Shown here: one piece after another, positions 21,001 through 33,200 of the stretch
Position numbering within the stretch: position 1 is the stretch's first letter
How the letters are laid out: every line of letters begins with the position of its first letter
Assembly (NCBI GenBank): GCA_006503475.1
Contig: RSEH01000175.1
Coordinates: 1-64,000, forward strand
DNA length: 64,000 bases
DNA from: Stentor roeselii
Taxonomy: Eukaryota > Ciliophora > Heterotrichea > Heterotrichida > Stentoridae
Reading direction: 5' to 3'
Position numbers and translations under genes: made by a program
Notes under the pieces: generated by a model
Told to the model about the DNA's origin: nothing
Database searches by the model: none
What the model saw: only the letters and a program-made list of their open reading frames with translations

Positions 21001-24000
21001 GAATGTATCTCGAAGAAGATGTAGAGGTAATTTAACTCTTTGAGGACTGGTGATAAGGAATCGGGGTCATTTTCTGATAAGTTTTTAAGAATTTGTAAGT
21101 AATTTTGAATATTTTCTAGAATTGGTACCAAGAATTTTTTTCCTTCATGATATTTTTTATGTATAAATCCAATAATTTTACTGAGATCTTTAGCTTTAGG
21201 TAAGAGTTTACCTCTGATCAAGTCAATGTATTTATAGATTATCATTATGACTTTCAATATGAATGGCAAAATATCTGTTAAAACCTTTTTCATTTTAAAG
21301 TGACTAGAAATGCAATTATTGATAAATTCTAATAATCCTGAGTTTAAATCATCTCTTGTTAAATACTCATCATTCAAATAAACATTCATCAGAAAGTCCA
21401 GCAGTGAAAGATGAACTTCATTGATACTAGGAGGTGAAGATATTTTCAACAACTTATAAACTTCATCTAAAGGAATAATTCTTTGGCACTTGTTTCTACT
21501 GAGTTTAAATCCATAAGCAGCATACCCACATTTGGCCAAGACTCGAATAAGGACTGCATGATAAAGGCAAGGATTGTCTTTTTCTCCATCACCTACAAAA
21601 TCACTATCAAAGTCAAACTTTTTATTTTTCATGAAAAGAAGTGTGTCAGTCTCGTCATTTTTCGTCAACGCTGACAAGATAAGCCTCTGAAGATGTGCGA
21701 TGGGCTCATTGTTTATCATTATCACTGTATCATAAAACTGTAAAAATTCAGGTTTTCGTCCTTCATGCAAAATCATTTCTTTAAATATCAAAATCAGTCT
21801 TTCATCGATTTTATTGCAAAGTTCAACATTTTTCTTAAAAATTTCACAAATTAAATCAATCTGGCCCATTTTCACCCTCATTGTTCTAAGAAGGACTTCA
21901 AGACTTTCATAGACCAAAAACTGGTTTTTTCTATTTTCCATAACGAAAATCGTAAGAGTTTTGAAACATTCTTGGAAAACTTCAGTTAAAAGAGCCTTTG
22001 CTTTTACTTCTGAATCTTTTTTAGGAGTTTCAGGCAAATCTTCAAGAATTGGAAAGCCGAGACTGATGAACTTGATAACATATAAATGAAAGTTTAGATA
22101 TCTTAACATTCCTTGTCTTTCAGGGTTAATTTTTGAATCATTCATGAAGACCATGCCTTTGATTTTTTTGAGAATTTCAAGGCATTGGTTGAGGTTATTT
22201 AAATTTATTTTGTTAGAACTTGGCTTTTGTTTCCAGTAACTGCAGATTACAAGAGCTTGATCTGAAAAGTACTTAAAGGTCGATAAGTGCTCTTTTGCTT
22301 CTAAATAAATATCTCCGTCGGTTTTGTGGATCATAAATGTTATTTTTTTTAAGTTTTTTATCATTTCCTTTCGTTGACTGAACATTCTGAGAACTATTCC
22401 AAGGATTTTTGTTTGGAACTTGTAGTTCTTGGTTGTTACAAAGAGATGGAGAAGGTTTTCGAATATATTTGGAATGGTTGAAATTAAGTGCTTTACGGAA
22501 GGTGAGTGGAATTTTTGGAAAGTGCTGTTTTCATCTGGATCTTGATTTTCAGGGTTTATGAGAGGTGGGATTAGTTTTTGGATGTCGAATGAGATTTTTT
22601 TCTCTAGGTCTTCATTGTTTTCTCTGTTTTCACTGTTGTCAGCTCTGGCTTTGGCCTGTCCTTCATCCATAAACCATTTAATGACGTTACTGATCAGAAA
22701 GTCCTGCCTGAGATCAATGGCATGAAAAAGCAGGTCACATAATTCAAGTTTACACTTGATTTCAATATTTTCTACTTCCGACTGATCAGTAGACCTAAAA
22801 GTATGATACTTCAAAAAATGCCTAAGTCCTTCAGAGAACCTTCTAAAAGGGTCATCCGCATTAGTTTTTAATTGTTTTTCTTTATTTTTCGCTTTTTCAT
22901 GAAAATCTTGAAGATTTCCTTTGACTTCCTTATTATTATTGATCAAATTTTGAATATTATAAAACAAGATAATATTAGCCCCATGCAACAATTCATCAAT
23001 ATCGCCTTCATCATGTCCCTTATCATTCGAAATAACTTCAAAGTTGATCAACAAATTAACAGCCTTCAACATCTGCAATAACAAAAAATTAAACTCAGGA
23101 ATAACAATTTTTCTAATATTTCTAATAAGTTCCACTTTAAATTCATAAATCGGAGAATTTTTAAACTCTCCATCTTTTTCTTCAAAAATGATCTTCGGAG
23201 CACTTTCATTTTTAATCAAAACTGTTTTTTTCTTAGCCAAATAATTACTCATTGAACTTCCCAGATCTTTGATGGTATGTCTCTGAAAAATCAGTTCACG
23301 ATGTTTCTTGCTCGAATTCAAAGCCCTTATAAGTTCAGGTTTTCTTACAGCGACTCTAGGAGAAGCGTCAACATGCATATTTACCATCATCTGCAAGAAA
23401 GCCGCTCGGATTTCAGTTGAAAGTCTGACTTCCCAGATATTCGCCTTGAGGACGTCGATTGGAAACCATTTGCTGATCGAGGCTTTACACGCCTCGTTTC
23501 TGCCTTTGCAAAGATTAGCGAAAAGTTGAATCATATTGATAAAGTAAGATATTTCATCTTTATAGATCTCTTTAACAGTGCCATCACTTTCAAAGCATTC
23601 CACAAGTGCAACATTCATCTCAGTATATTTTTCTTTCTCCTTCTCCAAATTTTTCCCTAATTCCATGACTTTATGTTGAAAAACAACAAAAAGTTTCTTT
23701 TCATCATTTTCTAAAGAAGTAGCAATGATTCCTTTATTATAAGTCTGTGGATTAAGAAACAGTTTTTCATGAATCGAGTTCTGATTGACAGTGATGCCAA
23801 CATCATCACAAGCGCAGATATCGCTCAAGAATTCAATAAGCCGTGGTTTACGATCACGAAAGAACTTCTAAATAACTCTTACCCTTAACAGCCAGATGTA
23901 ATGTTCGATGACGGAAGCCCCTGCCCTTCCCAATTGAACAGCGATTGACTTTTCTTCAAGACAAGACATAAGATCTTCATTATTCATCAGAACTGACTTC

Positions 24001-25718
24001 ATGCATTGAGTCGCTCCCAGGTCGTACCCTCCATGTTTCTGATAAACAGAGAAAAACTTAAAGGTGTAAACCTGGTTTTGTCTATTGTCCTGACAAGCGA
24101 TTCCTAAAACATTATAAGCTTTTTTTGCGATGTCTTTCAAACAGTTCATCATTGGAGAAAAATTGTCATCTGGAAGCTTTTCGTTGTCGTCTTTCAACAC
24201 TTTCGCTAAGTTGAAGTCTTTTGAGAAGAGGTTGTCGAGAAGGGTGGAAAGAACATCAAGGATCTGGTTTTCTTTGAAGGTCTTTTGCCGACTCGCGTCG
24301 ATTTGTCCGTAGTTTTTTCCTGTTGAGAAGCTGCTGCAGAGCTTATGTTGTAAAAAGTCACACATTTGTTCTAAACAATGCCTGATCATCACTGAACTTC
24401 TAAGTAACACCTTCAGGTCTTCATATGAACAAGTCAAAGTTGTTATTATTTCACTGAACCTTGAAATTATTTCATAACAGTTAATTGTGAACTGGGTTTC
24501 CCATAGTACTGAAGACTCTGCTTTAAAAATCTTAAAAAATGCTTCTTCATTTGTTTTATTTGAGAATTTCAGTCTGATGTAAGCAAGGTGCTCGTTGTCT
24601 TCCTTTCCCAGGAGTCGAACGTCTTCTGTTGCATGAACGAGGTAAAAAAAGTGGTCGATTTCGATTTTTACGTTTTGTTCCCAGTCATAAATTGAGACGA
24701 ATTTCCAGCTGCAGGCGTCTTTTCGAGGTTTTAAAGAACCGAATGGCTTGGACTTGCCTTGGCCATTCTCCAAGCTGAGGTAAAGACCGGTTGTGAGGTG
24801 TTTTAATAGAAATTCTTCAGCTGTGTAAACGTATCCTCCTGTCATCTCAGTCCTTTCAATGCGCCAGAGGCCGTTTGAGTCACTTGAGTTTGAATTGAAA
24901 AACATGAAGACGCTATCATCTGTTTTCAGGGTGTTAAAAATAACTCCACCTTCTGAATGGGAAATCCAGATACAGTCTCCGTAGTTTAATAATTTCTGCT
25001 TGTCTCTTGGAGTGAATGAGAAAAGATTGATACGCCATTTGACTTTTACGTCGAATGATGCGTTGATTTCTCGCCAGTCTTTTGAGGTGCTTTCGGGTAA
25101 TTCTTTGTAGTCCTTGCCGCTCGCGTTTATATAAGCAGGTTTGTTCATTTCCGCCAAGAAGACGACCAGCTGGACGATATCATTTGTCCTGATAAGCCCT
25201 TCGCCTTCTCGTTGAAAGTTATAGCTTGGTTCAATTTTGATGTAAGAGTAATCATTTGGAAAATCCGTCAGAGCCACTTTCACATTGTACTTCTCGATTT
25301 GACTGTTTTCTTCTGGAATCACTGTCAGGAACTTGTGAGAAGCCACGTGTTGTAAGTAAACTAGTGAACCGAATCTCACGCATTTTCCACGGTTTTTTTC
25401 GTAGTTTAAAAGGTTAGAACGGATTTCACCTTCTAGCGAGTCGCTGATTTTTTGGTAACTTTCAGTGTATTCAGAGACGGACTTTAGGGTTTTGATTTCT
25501 TGGTGGAGGTTGTTTTGGATTGAATGGATGCAAAACGGAAATACCCGGAATAAGCATTGGGAATAATCCAAATTTTCCCCACTTTTTAAATAGAGCAGGT
25601 TGTCTATGAAGCCTGATGAAGTGATATACCCAATATCTTGATATGAAAAGCTGATCTCAGATCCATACTTCAGGTAATCTGAGGTGAATGCTTCATTTTG
25701 GTCCTCCTTTCTAAGCAT
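18009..25718 (-). CDS. Inositol 1,4,5-trisphosphate receptor (calcium-release channel)
   Basis: Two exons (25718-23883, 23867-18009) encode about 2564 residues, close to animal IP3 receptors. Order: N-terminal ligand-binding/MIR region, RIH domain with the FRDRKPRLIEFLSDICACD signature spanning the splice site, long helical solenoid, RIH-associated region, six membrane segments, and a pore loop GNCESLLLCFRTIFDQ...SGGIGM (filter near residue 2360). A final membrane helix reads NIIYGLILDNF, and a C-terminal zinc site has CFICG and H-x4-H. It should be a tetrameric Ca2+ channel of internal or alveolar stores opened by IP3. The filter differs from the usual GGGxGD: the Asp position is Met. Stop TAG. 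A TTTATAAA string precedes the ATG. Confidence 0.95.
23868..23882 (-). other. 15-nt intron of the IP3 receptor
   Basis: Minus-strand GTAAGAGTTATTTAG, phase 0. The frame upstream stops at its TAG. Removal restores the RKFFRDRKPRL stretch, which is diagnostic for the RIH region of IP3 receptors, so the junction is well supported. Confidence 0.93.
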
Positions 25719-26205
25719 TTTATAAATAAAAATATATAAAAGGCCTAAGAACCTTAATTTAATCCATGAGGGAAAATCCTTTTTTTCCTTTGAAAGATCC
25801 TATTAAGATCCTTATTTAACCTCAGAATCCTTTAGACATCTTACCAAGACCCTCTTCCATTAAAAATTTCTTTTATTTACTCAGCACCCTTCAACTAAAA
25901 TATTTTTTAATATCTTAACTTTCAGTATTTCAAAATTTTTAAAATTTCTTGATCACTTCAATTAATCTCAAATAACTCAAAATATCCAAATCACTATCAA
26001 AACACTCAGACCCTTTAAAACTCCCCAAAGCCTCAAAGAGTTTTTAACTACGCAGCGATGAATCTGATAGTACTATCAAATTCAAAGACATTCCCAATCG
26101 AAAAGCCCTAATTCCTAAATACTACAAAGAAAACCAACACTTCATATCCTTATTACTTTTCAAAGATCCTCTCAGAAGTCTCATCTCAAATCCGATCAGC
26201 TCTCT

Positions 26206-26586
26206 TCATAATAATCTACTTCGCAGTAGATCTAAACAGAAGTCCACTTCATAAACCTTGACTTTCAATACATATGATAGGAAGTTTGATAGAAACTTAT
26301 CAGTATTGCTATCGCCAAGTATAAGCCGGCGATAGCAATATGCCCAGCAGTGATAAATCCACTCATGATATACATTTGGTACTTCACCAACCACTAGAGT
26401 TGCCCAAAAGAATTTTCCTTGCTCGGGGAAGTCTCTTTTTTTACTAATTTCCTCCGCATCAACGAGTTCAGAGGACTCGACATTGACCCGGGTTTGACCC
26501 GGGTTTAACCCGGGTTTGACCTTCTTTAAGAAAATTTTCAGGAAAGTTTTGCCCCCATGGCTTATTTTCCTTAAATTCCTCATCAT
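26206..26586 (-). CDS. Doubtful open frame, 126 codons
   Basis: Starts at ATG 26586 and ends at TGA. The predicted product has no recognised domain, and parts of it are encoded by the CCCGGG repeat and the hairpin arms. It may be non-coding DNA or a decayed mobile-element remnant. It is listed only because it is the sole sizeable frame in the gap. Confidence 0.18.
   Translation of the reverse strand: MMRNLRKISHGGKTFLKIFLKKVKPGLNPGQTRVNVESSELVDAEEISKKRDFPEQGKFFWATLVVGEVPNVYHEWIYHCWAYCYRRLILGDSNTDKFLSNFLSYVLKVKVYEVDFCLDLLRSRLL
26214..26231. repeat. Perfect 7-bp inverted repeat with 4-bp loop
   Basis: ATCTACT-TCGC-AGTAGAT forms a small hairpin. Confidence 0.6.
26304..26340. repeat. Perfect 13-bp inverted repeat, 11-bp loop
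   Basis: TATTGCTATCGCC (26304-26316) and its exact reverse complement (26328-26340) flank an 11-bp loop. Short further pairing (TTATCA/TGATAA) lies outside with a bulge. It could be a structured non-coding element or the core of a small inverted-repeat transposon relic; no target-site duplication was seen. Confidence 0.65.
26485..26517. repeat. Three tandem 11-bp units, RACCCGGGTTT
   Basis: Units at 26485-26495, 26496-26506 and 26507-26517 each contain the palindrome CCCGGG; the array continues into GACC. GC-rich tandem palindromes are unusual in this AT-rich window. Confidence 0.7.
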
Positions 26587-26645
26587 GGTCCTTCATTCCT
26601 TGTTTTGAAGTTCATTTTAAATCAATACAAAAAACATCAGTCTAA

Positions 26646-27286
26646 TTAACTATTCGGAATTTTCGTCTTATTCTTCAATTTCAAATTTTCTAAAGTTTCT
26701 TGCAGAAGAGGCTCAGGCAGTTGATTCCCTTCCACGAAAATATGAGAGAGACTCGGGCATAGTTGCGAAAGTACTAAAACATCACTGAAAAAATTACTTT
26801 CTTTCAAAAAATTCGCGAAAAGACCCAAGTATTCCAGCCTTTCCAGTCTAGGAAATGGTTGAAGACTTGTAAGATTATTGCTAGAAAGTGACAACCATTT
26901 CAGATTTTCAAGGCTGTGAAAAGATTCCAGGCTTGAAATTCTATTACTCCTTAAATCTAACTCTTCAACTAGAACTAAACTTGAAGAATTTTTTACTTCT
27001 GTGATTTTATTGTTGTTCAAATGTAGAATTCGCAGTGTAGGAACTACAGAAAAGTCAGGAATTCTTGTAAGTTCATTCGCTCCCTGCTTAGATCTTACCA
27101 GGTAAAGCTCTTGAATGCCGCGAAGGTTGAAGCTTGTTAGACATTCAAGTCCTGAATCATTTAAAAAGTTTCTGATAAGGCAAAGAACTTTCTATTTAAC
27201 CCTACACAACACGTTAAATCTTTTCCTTCTAGTTGACCTTCAAGTTCTTCTCTTGAAGATATTTTCAGATGGTTAAGAGAAATCAT
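26646..27286 (-). CDS. Leucine-rich-repeat protein with two tiny introns
   Basis: Predicted exons 27286-27206, 27191-27099 and 27083-26646 give 203 residues. After a short N-terminal segment (EELEGQLEGKDL) come about five LRRs of the SDS22-like type, with consensus pieces such as IQELYLGANEL, LRILHLNNNKI, VEELDLRSNRI and LKWLSLSSNNL, and a cap with LSHIFVEGNQL. Such proteins act as adaptors, often at phosphatases or in cilia; the partner is not known here. The 15-nt intron at 27084-27098 is supported by the intact LRR across the junction. The first intron would be 14 nt (27192-27205) and is the only in-frame way to reach the ATG. The start lies 10 bp from the start of the divergent channel gene. 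Stop TAA. Confidence 0.78.
27084..27098 (-). other. 15-nt intron of the LRR gene
   Basis: Minus-strand GTAAGATCTAAGCAG. It splits an LRR consensus (LYL / GAN) exactly. It is in phase 0 and contains an in-frame TAA-free read-through, so only the LRR pattern reveals it. Confidence 0.82.
27192..27205 (-). other. Candidate 14-nt intron of the LRR gene
   Basis: Minus-strand GTAGGGTTAAATAG. The ATG-containing frame and the LRR frame differ by one base and join only if these 14 nt are removed. The GT choice two bases upstream (16 nt) leaves an in-frame TAA. It would be shorter than the 15-16 nt introns known from heterotrichs. Confidence 0.55.
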
Positions 27287-27296
27287 GTTATAATAA
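27287..27296. promoter_or_regulatory. 10-bp divergent intergenic spacer
   Basis: The start codons of the LRR gene (minus) and the four-repeat channel (plus) are separated by 10 AT-rich bases. Any promoter must be shared or lie inside coding sequence. Confidence 0.6.
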
Positions 27297-30200
27297 ATGA
27301 CTCAGGCAAAAGAAAAATTTTTCAATAGCCTTGAAATTCTCTGTTCAATTCGAGAACAGTCCTCAAAAGACGCAAAAATTCAGAATATTTTTTCACCTCA
27401 CATTCCAGAACTGCAGATATTTAAAGACTTGTCGAATTTTAGCTTTAAAAATTTCCTTTTCAAATGGAATTTGTTGATAACTGTATCGAATCTTTATAAC
27501 TTGTTCTCAAGTTTTTACTTTTTAGGACTGAAGAAGGATCCTGAAGGGTTGTGGCTTGAATTTGAGATACTTTTTGAAGGAGTTTTTGTTGTTGATATGA
27601 TGTTGAATTTTTATTTTTTAAGGGAAAGGAAACGAGGAGAGTCTCATTTGCTTTTAGAAGAGATATCGAAGAGGGAAATGGGAGTGGTTTTAATGGCTTC
27701 GATACCTTTTTCTACTTTTTACACCCTGGCGCAGGTAGTAGAAAGAGAAAGTCTCAGGTATTTAAGACTGTTAAAGTGTTTGAGAGTCTTTCAAATACAC
27801 AAGTTTTTTACTCGTATTAGTCTTGTTTTTAAGTCAAAAACAACTCTTTTAGTTGTCAGAGGAATGATTCTTTTGTTTTTCTCTCAGCATTGCTCAGGAA
27901 TGGTTTATGCTTTAGTCACTGATAGACGTTTCGATAATGATCAGGAAAAATATTTGGAAGCTTTTTATTGGGCAACAGAAACAATGACAGGAATCGTCTT
28001 GTCTTCAACGTTTGATGATAACTCAACAGTGAAAATTATTGCAATTATTTTGATGACTTATGGAATTGTTTTATATGGAATTATTTTCATTCGATTGTAT
28101 ATATATATGATTCAGCTTTTTTCTAATAGATCTGAAAAGTCCTTCTGGAAAAGAGCTGTTCATACTTGGACAAATCATCGAAAAATTCCTAAAAAACTTC
28201 AGGAAAGAATTGAAAATTTTGCTTTAATTCACTTTGAACCAGAGATTCAAGATCTTTTTAAAAAGTTTCCTGAAGAAATTCCGCTTTCTTTGTCAACGGA
28301 AATAGGGATTTTTAAGTTTAAGTCGTTGGTTTCTAAGGTGAAGTTATTTGAATTATCTGAGCCTGCTTTTGTGCTGAGTGTTTTGAGATGCTTTACAGAA
28401 GAGCTTTTCTTATCAGAAGACTTTATCATAAGAAGTGGTGACCAAGCCGACAGCATGTACTTTATCATAAAAGGTCTCGTCGAAGTCACCGAAAAAACCG
28501 GTAAAAATCGTATCGCTTTAATGTCCGAGGGTGAATATTTCGGAGAAATCGGAATATTAATGAATGTATTCAGAACAGTCTCAGTAATAGCAGTCGAGCC
28601 ATGTCTCTTAGCCAAGATTTCCAAGGAAAACATGCTGAAAGTACTTGAAAATTACCCAGACCATCGCGATTTTTTATTTAAAATCGCGAAACAAAGACTA
28701 AAAACTTGCAGTTCAGAAGACATTCAACTCGATCACGACCTAGTCGAAGACAACTGCAACTCTTCTGACTCAGATCAAGAAGGTGAACTAGAATGTCCTC
28801 AATATTATTCCACTTCAGAACATGAACAAAAATCCTGGGTGTTAAAAATGTTGACTGTTCCTGAAAGTCGAAGTAAAAAAGGTTCAGTTTTAATTGACCC
28901 TCTTTCAGTTTTTTTTTATTTTTGGGTGAGTTTGATGGGTGTTGCTTTTACCTTCTGTCTTATTGAGATTCCTTTTGTGATTGCTTTTGGAATGAGGACT
29001 GATCTTGCTTATATTGACCTTGTTGTTTGTTTGGTGTTTATTGTTGATATTTTAGTCAGTTATAAGTCTTCGCATTTGAATAGATACAAGAAATATGTTA
29101 ATAATCGAGAAGAGATCAATAAAAATTACCTTGATAGGAATTTCATTTTAGATGTTTTGAGTGTTGTTCCGATTGACTGGGCGTATTACAGTTTGCAGAA
29201 TGAAAATACGGCGGTTTATTACTTTAAAACGTTTAGACTGCTAAAAATCGCTCGGGTTGTGTCTTTATTTAGGGTCATTCAAGAGCACAGCAAGGTTTCT
29301 GAAAGGATGATGAAGTACTTGCTACATGTTTATTTGTATTTTGTTATTGTTCATGTTAGTGCTTGCTTACTTAGTTATTTTTCTACATCTGGAAATGCTC
29401 AGTATGTTGATTGTCTTTATTGGAGCATTTCTATTTTTTCGCAGTCAAGTTATGCAGATATCAACCCGAATCAATCAGGGATTATTGTCTCGATTATTTT
29501 GTCGAATATGTCAAAGATTGTTTTTGTGATATTTTTCATTGAATCTGTGCTTTTTATACTTGAGAAGAACCACTTTGAGTTAGAATTCCTCAAAAGATAC
29601 AAAAACATTGAAGAGTGGATGAACCATTCTTTATTAACATCATCTCTAAAAGATTCCATAAAGCACTACCTTCTTCTAAAGTGGGACAAATTATTAGGCC
29701 TCGAAGACGAAGAAGTCCTTAAAATGTTTCCAGATTCATTATCAACCGATTTAAGACTATTCTTATTCCAAGGTATAACCGATAGTGGTTTATTTCCTAA
29801 AGACGAGCATGGTGCCCTACTCGCCTTATCAAGAAAATGCAAAATAATGATAATCAACGAAGGTCTAAACGTTTTCACCAAAGGAGAAATCGGACTTGAA
29901 ATGTACTTCATCTTAGAAGGCACAGTCGAAGTACTAGACTCCGACTTGACCGTCTTTAAACAGATCCATCAAGGCGGGTTCTTCGGCGAACTTTCCATAA
30001 TCAATGAACATCCAAGTCTCAGATCAGCGACAGTCAGCGCCAAGACTAACTTGACCCTCGCTGTTCTAAACTTGATGGATTTCAAAGATATTGTAAAAAC
30101 TCATCAAACATTTGGAAGAAAAGTTGCAGTCATTGCAGAAGAACGGAAAAAATTTAAGAATTTTAGGGATTTTGAAAAGTTTGGGGAAAATGATAGTCTG

Positions 30201-33200
30201 GATTATACGAAAAACTTGAGTTTTTCTGAGAGTCATGAAAGGACTCATGTTGGTACTTGTGTTAGCTCTCGTGATATTGAAACTGAAGTTAAACATGCTC
30301 CTTTTGTGAAGAGGGTCAGGGAAAATAAGTGGAATGAAATGGTTTATTTTGCTGTTTGGGTCTGGAATGTTTTTTTTATTCCGGTTCAGATGGGGTTTAA
30401 TGTGGAATATAATGCGGCTTTAATACTGATGGAATGTCTTTCGATGATTTTTTATGTTTTAGTAGCGATTTATTATGCTTTGGAATATCAGCTGAAGATC
30501 ACTTCACCTAAACTATCAAAAAATAAAAATTCAAAAAAAGTCCCTGATTTTCTTATAATAAGAATCATCTACAACATCCTTCTTTCCATTCCTTTCTCAA
30601 TGATCTTCAAGTTATCAGGCACAACCGACCCTCTTCCACTAATAATCCTCCTCTGCTATCTACGAATATCAAACATTCTCTACATTTTTTCCTTTTTCTA
30701 TAATCTAAAAAAAAAGTGGATTTCCTGGTACCTGTCCTTAGAAATTTCTAAAATTTTTACAGTGATTTTAGCAGTTTCCCATATTTCAAGTTGTTTATTC
30801 ATCACAATAAGTCAAAAAAGCGGAAATACTTTAAAACACTCCCAAAAGGCAGGCACTGACTCTTCTTTATACCTGACAGCTCTGTACTGGTCAGTCAATA
30901 CCTTGACTCATGTGACTCAAGGATACGTGACAAGTGTTTCAATTCAAGAAAAATATTTCAACATTTTTTATTCTTTTATCTGTTTTTTTCTTTTCATCAT
31001 TTTTTTTGGAGAAATGGTTTCTTTGATCAATGTTTCGAAAAAAGTGCTGAAAGATCAGATGTTTGAGGATTTTAATAAAACTAGTGATTTTTTGAAGAAG
31101 CAGAGAATTGAAAAACTTTCATGGCAAATTGACAGTTATTTTGACTTTATATGGGAAACACATCGAGGGCTGCAAGAAAGACATGTGATTAGTGGACTTC
31201 CTTTTCACTTGCAATCTGAGATATTTATTTATAGGTACTCTCCGATCTTACTGAGCTCTGATATCTTGAATGACGATGGCATTTTGAATAAAGAATTGAT
31301 CAGGTCGCTTTGTAGGTTCATGAAGTTTCATTATTTTTTATTAGGTGATGTGATATTGAGAATCGATGACATGCATAAAAAGTTTTACTTTATTCTTAGT
31401 GGAGAAGTCAAAATCATCTCGAGCTTGGTAGATTCAGTCATTCTCGTTCTTGGACCTGGAAATTACTTTGGAGAGACTAGTGCTTATTATAATACTTGTT
31501 ATCGGACTGCCACTGTTGTTGCCACTATGTTCACTCATACTTTTGTCGTTGAGGACGAACATGTTAATATTATTTTTCAGGTCTTTCCTGAATGGAAAGC
31601 TAGAATTGCTTTTGTTGCTGAGAAAAGGGTTAAAAGTGCTTTTCAAAATAAAGAAATTAAAATTTTGCCTGATAATAGTGAGATTGTCATTGATCATCAA
31701 CGGAAACTGGAAATGAATTGGAAAACAGAGTTTTTGATTTCTCAGACAGTTGCTGAAGCGAAAGAAGGTGCTTTTGTTGAAAAAAGTCAGAATGTTGAGG
31801 CTTTTCACTTTTGTCTTATTGTTTATTCATGCTTTGTTCTACCGATTATGGTAATGTTTTATGAAAACCCTCCTGTTTGGATGATAATAATGGAGTTAAT
31901 CTACATTTTTGAATCCTCAATTTTTATCTGCTTAGAAGTAAAACGTCTAAACTCCTCAAACCTAAATATTTTTGAAAACATCTGGAAAATCATAAAATCT
32001 AAATTCATGATAATCGACCTAATCTCAACCTTTCCTTGCAACCTGATAATAGTCCTGACACAAATAGACACAAGCAGTGTGATAATCCAAGTCCTAAGAC
32101 AAAACCGTTTAATCTCAATTTTGCGAATCCGTTCATTTCTAACAAGCCTCAGCATTTCCTACAAAAGTCTAAACAAACTAGTTACAATCCTCGAAGAAAC
32201 ACTTTACCTTCTTCTATTCATTCACTGGACAGCCTGCTTATTCCATCTTTTAAACGACTGTGGATCCCCTGACACTTACATCGATTCCCTTTACTTCACT
32301 TTAAGCATCGTTTCAGCCACAGGAAATTCAGACGTTCATCCTTGTCATTCAAGAATGATGATTTTAGTGATGATCACAGGAACCATTTCAACCTTGGCTT
32401 TAGTTGTGATGATGGGAATTCTTTCTTTGATTTTCACTGAAAAAAAAGAGACACCTGTTGAAATTTTTGACTCAATCTGCGAGAATTTTTCGTTTTTTCT
32501 TAATAAACAGGCCCCAAAAGCTTTAAAATCACGATTTAAGACATTTGCGAGGTTTAAGTCCAGTGTTCAGCATTTTTACGGCGAGGTTAGAATCAAAGAG
32601 ATTTACAAGCACCTACCTGAAAACATCGTCCACAAGTTAATCTTTGAAAAATCAAGATGTAGACTGAAAAAAGTGCCTTTTTTACGAGATCATTACCAAG
32701 AAATCCTTTTTAAACGAATAGCTTTAAGCCTTAAAGCTGAAATTTACCTTCCAGGGGACTACTTGATATACAAAGACGACCAAGGTGACGAGATGTACTT
32801 CATCGGAATAGGTGTTGTGAACATTATTTCTCCAGACAACTCAAAAATCATCAAAAGTCTTCGAAATGGCGATTTTGTAGGAGAAATGGCTTTGATCAAC
32901 AACTCTCCAAGGATTTGCTCAGTCGTCGCTAACACCCTGTGCTTGGCATTCGTCTTAAAAAAACAAGACTTTGACAGCATTTTAAAAAGTTTTCCTGAAG
33001 TCCTTGAAACGATTCGAAAGTATTCAGAAATCAGGTCTAGAGAAACAACAAGTATCATGAAAAATCCTGAATTGAAATTCGTTGAAAGTCGCCACCCAAA
33101 ACAGATTATCAGTCAATTATCGATGTATTCTGCACTCGCTTCTTCATTCGCTGTCGCTACTCAGAATCAGGATAAATTTTCATTGATCACTGGCATGAAA

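Larger units (their letters stand above)
25719..26645. other. Intergenic region with hairpins and CCCGGG repeats
   Basis: This 930-bp region lies upstream of the IP3 receptor and downstream of the LRR gene. It contains an 11-bp tandem repeat (26485-26517), a perfect 13-bp inverted repeat (26304-26340) and a 7-bp hairpin (26214-26231). A doubtful 126-codon minus-strand frame overlaps all three. Confidence 0.55.

Noticed and set aside
26485-26517. Telomere-like repeat or chromosome end
   Set aside because: The unit RACCCGGGTTT is palindromic, has only three copies and is internal with genes on both sides.
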